From: Verrucomicrobiota bacterium
GTDB lineage: Bacteria; Verrucomicrobiota; Verrucomicrobiia; Chthoniobacterales; UBA10450
Direction: 5' to 3'
NCBI GenBank assembly: GCA_003221375.1
Contig: QHRI01000103.1
Coordinates: 1 to 5,388 of the forward strand
Length of the DNA stretch: 5,388 bases
Shown here: positions 1 to 5,388 of the stretch, piece after piece
Layout of the letters: each line of letters starts with the position of its first letter
How positions within the stretch are numbered: the first letter of the stretch is position 1
The notes under the pieces: model-generated
Database searches by the model: none
What the model was told of the DNA's origin: nothing
Seen by the model: only the letters and a program-made list of their open reading frames with translations
Program-made: the position numbers and the translations under genes

Positions 1-819
1 CTGCTCGTCTCGCTTGGTACCTGCAAGGGCCACGGCATATCCATCATGTAGAAACTGCCGCGCAACACCTGCAAATCCTTCAATCGTCCAGTGCTTCGTC
101 TCCCAGATTGTTCCGGGCACCAGAACAATAAGCGGCTGCGACGCACTCACACCTTTCTCACTTAGTAATCGATCTACGTTGCGAATGGTTTCCGGAGAAA
201 GATAAATTGTTAGATCCGGTGGGGTATCATCGAATCCAAGCAACTCTCCCACCCAGAGGTAACGATCGATGGCGTGAACATCGAGCGTCGGAATGGGAAT
301 ACGATGCGTGTAGGCAATCCATGAACCTTCTCGGGCGCCCCGCCAGCCATGGGTTGGTACATTTTTGAGATCGTGCTCGGCGGAAACCGTAAGCGTCCGT
401 TTGATCGGCCGATCAAACCCAATACGCACCGGCGCGCCACTGATCAGCGCGAAAAAAGCCGAACGCACCTGGCCATGCATGTCGATTACCAGATCGTACT
501 TCGCGCGGCGAATTTGTTTGAGCAGATCGAAGAACGATAGGAACGCGCGCCATCGACGACCGCGCTTTGAAAAATCGCGACGCGCGAAGAGAACTACATT
601 CGAAAGCGCCGGATGGCAGCGCACGATTTCCGCGTTCTCAGGCGTGATCAGCCAGTCAATCCGAGCACGCGGGTAACGCGCGCGCAGTTTCACCAACACC
701 GGGATTGTGTGCACCACATCACCCAGCGCCGAGGGCTTGATCAATAAAATCCGCGAGAATTCGACGGATCGCAGATCCAATGCGTCAGGACTCTTTGTGG
801 TTTTAGTCTGACCGTTCAC
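1..819 (-). CDS. Glycosyltransferase family 9 (heptosyltransferase-like), C-terminus cut by window edge
   Basis: This gene transfers a sugar (in characterised relatives, ADP-heptose) to lipopolysaccharide core or a similar lipid-linked acceptor at the cytoplasmic face of the inner membrane. The frame is open to base 1, giving 273 codons of a protein usually near 350 residues. Residues 24-42 (ILLIKPSALGDVVHTIPVL) match the family's N-terminal donor/acceptor loop, with the conserved GD at 33-34. VIDMHGQVRSAFFA (about 121-134) and RIGFDR (142-146 region) are further family hallmarks. PGTIWETKHW (235-244) begins the C-terminal Rossmann half and carries the KHW motif seen in WaaC-type enzymes. The start is uncertain: GTG at 819 is the first start after an in-frame TGA, while TTG at 780 would remove 13 unconserved residues. 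Neither has a clear Shine-Dalgarno sequence. The family call is firm; the exact donor and acceptor are unknown. Confidence 0.93.
   Translation of the reverse strand, partial: MNGQTKTTKSPDALDLRSVEFSRILLIKPSALGDVVHTIPVLVKLRARYPRARIDWLITPENAEIVRCHPALSNVVLFARRDFSKRGRRWRAFLSFFDLLKQIRRAKYDLVIDMHGQVRSAFFALISGAPVRIGFDRPIKRTLTVSAEHDLKNVPTHGWRGAREGSWIAYTHRIPIPTLDVHAIDRYLWVGELLGFDDTPPDLTIYLSPETIRNVDRLLSEKGVSASQPLIVLVPGTIWETKHWTIEGFAGVARQFLHDGYAVALAGTKRDEQ
399..418. repeat. Perfect 20-bp palindrome inside the GT9 gene
   Basis: The half-site GTTTGATCGG is followed immediately by its exact reverse complement, with no spacer. The flanking bases 398 and 419 do not pair. It lies in the codons for GFDRPIK, where the GFDR part is conserved in family 9 glycosyltransferases, so part of the sequence is constrained by protein. 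A zero-spacer palindrome suits a dimeric protein site better than an RNA hairpin, but no regulator is identifiable. Confidence 0.6.
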
Positions 820-924
820 AAAGGGGTTTCAACCCAAACGCTCAACGCTCAACGCTCAACGTCAAATCCAATGGTTAAGCGTTTCGGGCCGAATGTCGGG
901 CGCTCGCTGTACTCGGTAAACAGA
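820..924. other. Intergenic gap between oxygenase and GT9 genes
   Basis: This 105-base spacer follows the oxygenase stop and precedes the GT9 GTG. It holds the heptamer tandem repeat at 837-861 and a small imperfect dyad at 824-835 (GGGTT, two bases, AACCC), too tight to form a stable RNA hairpin. I see no T-tract terminator, no convincing -35/-10 pair and no Shine-Dalgarno sequence before the GTG. In the minus-strand reading frame offset from the oxygenase, the sequence stays open to a TGA at 849-851, which may be a lost or shifted C-terminal extension. Confidence 0.6.
837..861. repeat. Heptamer tandem repeat, about 3.6 copies of AACGCTC
   Basis: Copies occupy 837-843, 844-850 and 851-857 and are identical. 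A partial AACG follows at 858-861. On the minus strand it reads as GTTGAGC units. It sits 18 bases upstream of the proposed GTG start of the GT9 gene. Short heptamer arrays of this style occur between genes in several bacterial groups, and copy number can vary by slippage. The array is directly visible; any function is unknown. Confidence 0.85.
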
Positions 925-1572
925 TTAGGCCGCCTGTTTTTCGCCCGACAGCGCACCACGGATTTTCTTCATCCACGCGGAAAACCGATGCCGGTTTTGC
1001 TCGCGTCGCACCACCGCCTCACTCGTGACCCAGTTGAATTGAATAACGCGGCGCGGCCCGGAGAACGGCCTATGCCCATGCCATGAGTTGTTGCTGCGAC
1101 GAAACGCCAGCAGAGTCCCTTCGGTTGGTGGAACTTCCATAAGCACGTCATCCAGATTTGTCCCTGATCGTAACAATCGAAGCTGGCCCCCGGACGATTC
1201 CCAAGCCGAATTCATGTAAACAAGGATGGTGATGATCTTCGTATCAGAATCGGTGTGGATTTTACCGTCTTTCTCGCTACAACGTCCGCGCACGGTGATC
1301 ATATCGGGACGATTACTAAGATCGATGTTAAATTTCTGCTCAAACGCCTTGCGAAACTCTTCGCTTCGCATCTCTTCGATCAGCCTCGCAAAGGCCGGGC
1401 CATAAGTTACCTCGCGCAACGGAAAGCTACCCGCCCGGGCAACCTCAGGATAATCCGTATCGATTGCCGCACGTGCATCGGGCTTAACAAACTCTGGAAC
1501 AACCAGAAACTCAAAGGGCTCGCGGGTGAGCGGCGTGGCGCGAAATCTCTCCAGATCAAGCATCGAAACCAT
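925..1572 (-). CDS. 2-oxoglutarate/Fe(II)-dependent oxygenase, substrate unknown
   Basis: This is a 215-residue cytoplasmic enzyme of the prolyl-4-hydroxylase-like 2OG-Fe(II) oxygenase superfamily. These enzymes use O2 and 2-oxoglutarate to hydroxylate a substrate, releasing CO2 and succinate. The iron-binding triad is readable: H106 and D108 in the HTDSD segment (HxD), and H165 in NNSWHGHRPF. R174 or R175 in GPRRVIQFNW, about ten residues after the distal histidine, is the likely 2-oxoglutarate carboxylate ligand. LVYMNSAWESSGGQLRLL (117-134) and the TEGTLLAF strand (150-157) fit the double-stranded beta-helix core. There is no signal peptide or membrane segment. ATG at 1572 gives MVSMLDLE; ATG at 1563 (MLDLE) is an equally possible start, and neither has a good ribosome binding site. 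It lies 46 bases after the GT2 gene and 105 before GT9, so it is probably co-transcribed. The tail after about residue 190 is basic and unconserved-looking. Confidence 0.88.
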   Translation of the reverse strand: MVSMLDLERFRATPLTREPFEFLVVPEFVKPDARAAIDTDYPEVARAGSFPLREVTYGPAFARLIEEMRSEEFRKAFEQKFNIDLSNRPDMITVRGRCSEKDGKIHTDSDTKIITILVYMNSAWESSGGQLRLLRSGTNLDDVLMEVPPTEGTLLAFRRSNNSWHGHRPFSGPRRVIQFNWVTSEAVVRREQNRHRFSAWMKKIRGALSGEKQAA

Positions 1573-1618
1573 TAGGCGACGCTACACAAAAACTCGGGAA
1601 CCGCTAGATGGAATCGAT

Positions 1619-2305
1619 CTATCCGAGCGCGACGCGCACCAGTGTTGCGACAATGCGGACACCTGCGACAAATGTGCCGCGGAATGTGCCTGACACTTTG
1701 GATTCGCCACCGGCGCGACGGCGGTGGTTTACGGGGATTTCGAGAACACGCAACCCGTCGCGCGCAGCTTTCATCTGCATCTCCAGATTCCAGCCGTAGG
1801 TCTGTTCGCGCATGTCGAGCCGTTCGAGCGCATCACGCCGAATTGCGCGAAACGGGGACATGTCCGTATAATGAACTCCGTAGAGCAATCGCAAAATCAA
1901 CCCGGCAAGTCGTCCGGCAAAAATTTGCTGAAGATTCATGCTGCCGGGTTCGCGTTGGCCGCGCGTTCGCGAGCCGATCACGAAATCGTGCGTCCCGCGT
2001 GCCACTGGTTCGACAAGCTGATTGATGAACGCCGGCACGTCGCTGCCGTCGCCGTCGAGAAAAACCACGATGTCGCAGTCGGGCGAAAGCGCACGAACGC
2101 CGGCGGCGCAAGCGCGTCCGTATCCGCGGGGCGCCGTCACCACGCGCGCACCTGCTTCTTGTGCGCGGTCGGCAGTTCGATCCGTACTCCCGTTATCAAC
2201 GACGATGACCTCGTTAGGCAAACCTGTCGCGAGGCATTCACGCACGACGCCAGCGATCGGTTCCTCCTCATCAAGCGCAGGGATGACGACCGAGACGCCG
2301 CTCAT
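1619..2305 (-). CDS. Family 2 glycosyltransferase, DPM/DPG-synthase (polyprenyl-phosphate glycosyltransferase) type
   Basis: This 228-residue GT-A enzyme probably transfers a hexose from a nucleotide sugar to a polyprenyl (undecaprenyl) phosphate at the cytoplasmic membrane face. In order, it shows the N-terminal nucleotide-binding strand VSVVIPALDEE (4-14) and VIVVDNGSTDRT (33-44). The metal-binding DxD is FLDGDGSD (82-89), followed by FVIGSR (108-113) and DMSPFRAIRRDAL (148-160). YGWNLEMQMKA (170-180) and HRRRAGGESKVSGT (194-207) carry the basic/SKVSGT signature of this subgroup. There are no C-terminal transmembrane helices, unlike DPM1 homologues with GtrA-like tails. I chose ATG at 2305 because the motif begins at once and it overlaps the upstream TGA as ATGA. 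A GTG at 2320 would add five residues (MAGFA). It follows the MgtE-like gene directly and precedes the oxygenase by 46 bases. The family is certain; donor and lipid acceptor are inferred from homologues. Confidence 0.94.
   Translation of the reverse strand: MSGVSVVIPALDEEEPIAGVVRECLATGLPNEVIVVDNGSTDRTADRAQEAGARVVTAPRGYGRACAAGVRALSPDCDIVVFLDGDGSDVPAFINQLVEPVARGTHDFVIGSRTRGQREPGSMNLQQIFAGRLAGLILRLLYGVHYTDMSPFRAIRRDALERLDMREQTYGWNLEMQMKAARDGLRVLEIPVNHRRRAGGESKVSGTFRGTFVAGVRIVATLVRVALG
2302..2305 (-). promoter_or_regulatory. ATGA stop/start overlap joining transporter and GT2 genes
   Basis: The transporter's TGA (2304-2302) shares two bases with the GT2 ATG (2305-2303). No strong Shine-Dalgarno sequence precedes this ATG, so ribosome re-initiation after termination is a likely route to GT2 translation. 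This overlap also decides the preferred GT2 start over GTG 2320. Confidence 0.65.
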
Positions 2306-3324
2306 CGCAAAACCAGCCACGCGCTGGTGAAATAAATCACCAGCGCAAAAAAATCAGCCAGTGCCAGTGTGATCGGCCCGGCCGCAATTTTTGGGTCCAG
2401 CCTGAACCAGTGAAGAACCGACGCCACGCCCAGGCCAAACCCGCACGCAGTGACGAGCGAAAGCGCGATGCTGCCGCCGATAACGAACGCTGCAGCGCCA
2501 TTATTTCGCCAAAGCCAAACAACCAAGCCGACAACCAACCCACACGCAGCACCGAGCAGGAGCGCGGTCACCAATTCACGCCGAAATGCTGTGGCCAGCC
2601 AGCCCCATGTGATCTGAGCGGAACGTAAGGCGTGAATGGTTACGCTCATCGATTGCATGCTCACGCTTTCATTGAGCCCCAGTACCATCGTAAGAAAGAA
2701 GGCCAGCACTAAACTGTGTGCGAGTGTCCCTTCAAAAAATCCGGCCAGGATCGCTGAGAGCGTGCCGCCCGCGACCGTGACCAGCAACCAAGGAAAACGG
2801 AATCGGAAAATACGCCAGGGCGAAGCGCCGCGAATTTGTTCGATGTGAAAGCCGAGAGCCTCGAAGAATTCCGAGCTCACCGGCGCGATAGTATTCCCCG
2901 CTGCTCGGGCCTGATTGTCGCCTGCTTCTAAAATTTCTTCGGCAAAAAGATTCGCGTCGATAATGCCTATCACACGGCGTTGCTCGTCCACGACTGGGAA
3001 TGCGAGAAATTTGTAGAGCACAAAAAATTCGCAGGCGTCAAGAATCGTTGCCGTCGCGGGAACCGCCACCACACGCGGCACCATGATCTCGCGCAATGGT
3101 GTTTCGAGCGATGCCGTCAGCAAGCGCCGCGTCGGTACTACGCCAACGAGTCGTTCCTGATCGTCGATAGCATAAAAATAAATGACGCGTTCACCCACCC
3201 CTTCATTCCGGATACGCTCCAACGCTTCACCCACTGTCATTCCCGCGCGGAGCAACGGAAAATCCCTGCGTGCGTGATCGACGACCGGCGCGTCAAAATC
3301 CGGAATGGCAGCGGCGATGTTCAT
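2302..3324 (-). CDS. MgtE-type divalent-cation (Mg2+) transporter lacking the N domain; CBS pair plus membrane domain
   Basis: This 340-residue inner-membrane protein should form a Mg2+-selective channel/transporter dimer gated by cytosolic CBS domains. CBS1 spans about 24-72 and CBS2 about 80-130 (ending VVDEQRRVIGIIDANLFAEEI). A connecting helix of about 150-175 leads to RFPWLLVTVAGG (176-187), the typical entry to the first of about five membrane helices. LDPKIAAGPITLALADFFALVIYF (309-332) matches the family's last helix, and D324 aligns with the pore-lining aspartate of characterised MgtE. Two oddities stand out. The N-terminal superhelical domain of about 130 residues found in full-length MgtE (about 450 residues) is absent. 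The usual GGNxGxQS motif reads NESVSMQS at 218-225, keeping only the QS. It overlaps the epimerase upstream and GT2 downstream by ATGA, so it belongs to the glycan operon. Mg2+ specificity is inferred from family and is less sure because of the changed motif. Confidence 0.9.
   Translation of the reverse strand: MNIAAAIPDFDAPVVDHARRDFPLLRAGMTVGEALERIRNEGVGERVIYFYAIDDQERLVGVVPTRRLLTASLETPLREIMVPRVVAVPATATILDACEFFVLYKFLAFPVVDEQRRVIGIIDANLFAEEILEAGDNQARAAGNTIAPVSSEFFEALGFHIEQIRGASPWRIFRFRFPWLLVTVAGGTLSAILAGFFEGTLAHSLVLAFFLTMVLGLNESVSMQSMSVTIHALRSAQITWGWLATAFRRELVTALLLGAACGLVVGLVVWLWRNNGAAAFVIGGSIALSLVTACGFGLGVASVLHWFRLDPKIAAGPITLALADFFALVIYFTSAWLVLR
3321..3324 (-). promoter_or_regulatory. ATGA stop/start overlap joining epimerase and transporter genes
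   Basis: The epimerase TGA (3323-3321) overlaps the transporter ATG (3324-3322). The bases just upstream offer only a weak GCGAG, so translational coupling is probable. The arrangement is the same as at the next junction downstream. Confidence 0.65.
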
Positions 3325-4442
3325 CTCGCTACTCGATGAACGATCCCTTTGTTCTTCAAAATTTCGCTGGCTTCGCTGAAGTAATCGCGAATGTCTGATT
3401 GTGCGCGGATCCAGTCAATGTAACGACCGATCCCGTCACTGAGATCGACAGTCGGTTTGTATCCCGCCGACCGTGCGAGTGTGGTGTCGCTAATGAGATG
3501 CCGCATTTCGCCGGGACGAAATTCGCCACCGATCTCAGGCGCGATGTCGATTTTCAGAACATCGGAAAGTTGTTCGGCGACTTCGCGGATCGGTGTGCCT
3601 CGACCACTGCCTATGTTCACTGGCAGCCCGTCGAGTTTGTCCGTTTCCGCAGCAAGCAAATTCGCGCGGGCGATGTCTTCCACGAACGAAAAGTCGCGCG
3701 TTTGCTCTCCATCTTCGTACAGCACGGGCGGCAAATTGTTCAGCAAACGCGTACAAAAAATCGCGATGACGCCGGTGTAGGGATTGAAGATCGACTGGCG
3801 CGGTCCGTATGTGCAGGAGTAGCGCAGTGCCACTGTGGGAATACCGAGCTGTTTCCCCCACAGGAGGACCAGACGCTCTTGATCGACTTTTGTCAGGCCG
3901 TAAACGGTTTCGCCACCGACCGGCGCATTTTCGGGAGTCGGAACGCTCGTTGTGGTCGCGCCGCAGAGTGGGCAATACACCTGCCAATCGCCTTTGCGCA
4001 ATTGTTCCACACGGCGCACTGCCGGAAAAACCAATCCATGTTTCGGGCAATCGCCGGCACCCTCGCTGTAGACAGCCTGCGAGCTCGCGACAACGACTTT
4101 TTTAACCGGCAGATTTCTTTCGCGGATGACTTCGAGAATCTGCGCAGTGCCGAGGGAATTAACATGCACAAATTTCGTAATCTCTGGCATGTAACCGCCG
4201 TAGGCGGCCTGGTGAAAAACGGTGTCTACCTTGTCGAGAGCAGCGACAATCGTGTCGCGATCGCGCAAATCGCCTTGTATGAATTCCGCTTTCTTGTTGA
4301 TCCAATCCGGCTTTCCGCGACGATGGGTTTGTGGTTCCAAATTATCGAGCGTTCGAACCTGCCAGCCTCCATTCACGAGAAGATCGACTACATGTGAGCC
4401 GATTAAGCCTGCGCCGCCGGTAACTAACGCACGTTTTGCCAT
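3321..4442 (-). CDS. NAD-dependent sugar-nucleotide epimerase (extended SDR) with zinc-site insertion; dTDP-L-rhamnose 4-epimerase-like
   Basis: This 373-residue cytoplasmic enzyme should epimerise (or dehydrate) a nucleoside-diphosphate sugar through a tightly bound NAD. The Rossmann motif GGAGLIGS is at 9-16, the ribose-binding D33 ends the second strand, and GDLRD is at 57-61. The active site has S120/S121 in VVASSQAVY and the YxxxK pair Y181/K185 in VYGLTK. RYSCTYGPRQ (208-216) and RDFSFVEDIARA (249-260) are substrate-domain hallmarks. Between the catalytic serine and tyrosine lies an insertion with C132, H135, C157 and C160 (CPKHG ... YCPLCG), a probable zinc site. As I recall, the same insertion occurs in proteins annotated as dTDP-L-rhamnose 4-epimerase, which is the best specific guess. 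ATG 4442 starts directly before the Rossmann strand; no Shine-Dalgarno sequence is visible. The transporter gene overlaps its stop. The fold and class are certain; the substrate is a moderate-confidence inference. Confidence 0.93.
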   Translation of the reverse strand: MAKRALVTGGAGLIGSHVVDLLVNGGWQVRTLDNLEPQTHRRGKPDWINKKAEFIQGDLRDRDTIVAALDKVDTVFHQAAYGGYMPEITKFVHVNSLGTAQILEVIRERNLPVKKVVVASSQAVYSEGAGDCPKHGLVFPAVRRVEQLRKGDWQVYCPLCGATTTSVPTPENAPVGGETVYGLTKVDQERLVLLWGKQLGIPTVALRYSCTYGPRQSIFNPYTGVIAIFCTRLLNNLPPVLYEDGEQTRDFSFVEDIARANLLAAETDKLDGLPVNIGSGRGTPIREVAEQLSDVLKIDIAPEIGGEFRPGEMRHLISDTTLARSAGYKPTVDLSDGIGRYIDWIRAQSDIRDYFSEASEILKNKGIVHRVAR

Positions 4443-4530
4443 GCCAAGGTGAGGCTATTCACGTAGCCGTTGTAGAGCAACCGCTTCAGTTGCTTTCGCC
4501 TTCGGCATGGAAGGCGTGCTCCTATGCCGA
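4443..4530. repeat. Structured intergenic repeat-like element with two hairpins
   Basis: The gap between the DUF2064 stop and the epimerase ATG is filled by dyads. Hairpin A pairs AGCAAC (4476-4481) with GTTGCT (4489-4494) around a 7-base loop. Hairpin B pairs CGCCTT (4497-4502) with AAGGCG (4511-4516) around an 8-base loop. Within loop B, CGGCAT (4503-4508) can also pair with ATGCCG (4524-4529), which overlaps the end of the DUF2064 gene; the two pairings compete or would form a pseudoknot. No U-tract follows either hairpin on the minus strand, so it is not a standard intrinsic terminator. The layout resembles dispersed REP/MITE-like elements; one copy alone cannot prove that. Confidence 0.6.
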
Positions 4531-5370
4531 CCAAACACGCGGCCGATCATCTCGCGTGATCAGTTCGCGCAGAAACTCTTGAGTTCGGGGCGCAACAGCA
4601 TCACGCGCATTTTTGCCTAACAATTCATTGCAAAGTCGACGCAGCGTCTTGTGATCGTCGACGTCCAACCCGCGAGGTAATTCATGAACACCGAGATGAA
4701 TTTGCGCCGCGCGCCATTTGGTTTGCTCGAAAACCCGATCGGTACTCCAATCGATTCCGTCGAAGAGTTCTCGGTGCAACTGTTTTAGTCCGATCAAATA
4801 ATAGCCACCGTCGTCGCAGGGGCCCAGGATGATATGGTCTCCCGGTAGCGAAAGGAGTTCCACCGCTCTGGCAAAATTCTCCGCGGGAATAGTCGGGCTA
4901 TCAGAATCAATTAGACAGACCGAGTCGAAGCCGCACCTGAATAAATCCTCAACTGCAAAATAGAGGCGTTCACCAAATGTTTCGCCGCGCTGTGGCAGCA
5001 AACTAAAATCATCCGGCAAAATATCGGCATAGTCCAACTCGGCACCGACTGGAGTGTAAACCGCTACCCCACGTGCGACTGGACGCCCGGGATCCTGGCT
5101 GATTAAGCGCGTGCAACAAACAGAGATCGCGGCGCCTGTATCCTGCAAGAAACATCTGTTGAGCTGTGCCGCTTCATCATGCGTCAGCGGCGGGACAAGA
5201 CGTGTTTTCACATTCCCTGCGCGCGGCGCTTTGGTCATCAGCGCCAATGCAGAATGGCCCGCAAAGTTTCCAGCCGCTGTATCGGGATCAAGAACGCGAT
5301 GCCCCGTGCTCATTCGTGGCGCGCGCCGGCTGCTATCCCTTCTCGCAAAGAGCGTACTGGTAGCGTCCAT
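4522..5370 (-). CDS. DUF2064 / TIGR04282 CofC-like GT-A transferase
   Basis: This 282-residue cytoplasmic protein has the GT-A fold. The family sits near CofC-type guanylyltransferases, so it may be a nucleotidyl- or sugar transferase; no reaction is established here. The core begins at ALALMTKAPRAGNVKTRLVPPLT (41-63), whose G(x)VKTRL is the nucleotide-binding loop. GETFGERLYFAVEDLF follows at 129-144. The metal site is LIDSDSPTIP (153-162), and LGPCDDGGYYLIGL (182-195) with FDGIDWST (203-210) completes the signature. LDVDDHKTLRRL (235-246) is the usual C-terminal DvDt-like element. About 40 residues precede the core, more than usual, so the true start may be ATG 5313 (MSTGHRV) rather than ATG 5370. 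The frame is also open to the right edge, so an upstream start cannot be excluded. The final codons and the TAG lie in the repeat-like element that fills the gap before the epimerase. Its position next to an NDP-sugar epimerase suggests a role in making an activated sugar. Confidence 0.9.
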   Translation of the reverse strand: MDATSTLFARRDSSRRAPRMSTGHRVLDPDTAAGNFAGHSALALMTKAPRAGNVKTRLVPPLTHDEAAQLNRCFLQDTGAAISVCCTRLISQDPGRPVARGVAVYTPVGAELDYADILPDDFSLLPQRGETFGERLYFAVEDLFRCGFDSVCLIDSDSPTIPAENFARAVELLSLPGDHIILGPCDDGGYYLIGLKQLHRELFDGIDWSTDRVFEQTKWRAAQIHLGVHELPRGLDVDDHKTLRRLCNELLGKNARDAVAPRTQEFLRELITRDDRPRVWSA

Positions 5371-5388
5371 CCCGCCAAGTCTTGATCT
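5371..5388. other. Right-edge fragment, unassigned
   Basis: These 18 bases lie upstream of the DUF2064 ATG and contain no stop in its frame. They may be leader, the end of a preceding gene or an N-terminal extension. GGCGGG directly abuts the ATG and is too close to act as a ribosome binding site. Confidence 0.3.

Noticed and set aside
210..440. 76-codon minus-strand frame
   Set aside because: It lies in another frame within the GT9 gene, whose translation carries all the family motifs.
837..861. CRISPR-like array
   Set aside because: The units are 7 bases long with no spacers, so this is a simple tandem repeat.
2303..2320. GTG at 2320 as the GT2 start
   Set aside because: It adds five residues before the conserved strand and has no ribosome binding site; ATG 2305 forms the ATGA overlap seen at the previous junction.
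1724..2335. 203-codon plus-strand frame opposite the GT2 and the transporter end
   Set aside because: It overlaps a convincing GT2 gene throughout and its translation has no family features.
4256..4265. 10-bp palindrome CGCGATCGCG in the epimerase gene
   Set aside because: It is short, within conserved coding sequence and easily expected in GC-rich DNA.
3399..4397. 332-codon open frame on the plus strand opposite the epimerase
   Set aside because: The minus strand carries clear SDR motifs in order. The antisense translation shows no recognisable domain and is best explained as a shadow of GC-biased codon use.
4476..4516. Hairpins as an intrinsic terminator after the DUF2064 gene
   Set aside because: No run of T follows either stem in the direction of transcription, and the stems are only 6 bp.

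Overview
The window is a compact piece of a bacterial chromosome with every recognisable gene on the minus strand, read from right to left. It looks like a sugar-nucleotide and surface-glycan cluster. GC is moderately high. Ribosome binding sites are weak or absent, and short structured or tandem repeats sit in the only two intergenic gaps longer than about 50 bases. Gene content and repeat style suggest a Gram-negative soil or environmental lineage, possibly Verrucomicrobiota. This is inference: nothing in the window is diagnostic, and no rRNA or tRNA is present.

In transcription order the genes are as follows. (1) 5370-4522: a CofC-like GT-A transferase of the DUF2064/TIGR04282 family. (2) A 79-base gap holding a structured, repeat-like sequence. 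(3) 4442-3321: an NAD-dependent extended-SDR sugar-nucleotide epimerase with an inserted CxxH...CxxC zinc-site candidate, resembling dTDP-L-rhamnose 4-epimerases. (4) 3324-2302: an MgtE-type divalent-cation transporter that keeps its two CBS domains but lacks the usual N-terminal domain. (5) 2305-1619: a family 2 glycosyltransferase of the DPM/DPG-synthase (polyprenyl-phosphate glycosyltransferase) type. (6) 1572-925: a 2-oxoglutarate/Fe(II) oxygenase. (7) A 105-base gap with a heptamer tandem repeat. (8) 819 to the left edge: the N-terminal 273 codons of a family 9 (heptosyltransferase-like) glycosyltransferase, cut by the window.

Genes 3-4 and 4-5 are joined by 4-base ATGA stop/start overlaps, so epimerase, transporter and GT2 are probably translationally coupled. 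A plausible working model is that the DUF2064 protein and the epimerase supply or modify an activated sugar. The GT2 would load a sugar onto a polyprenyl phosphate, the GT9 would extend a lipid-linked or core oligosaccharide, and the oxygenase would hydroxylate an unknown substrate. The Mg2+ transporter is the odd member. No promoter, intrinsic terminator, mobile-element gene, CRISPR array or RNA gene could be supported. No gap exceeds 105 bases, so there is no large empty stretch.
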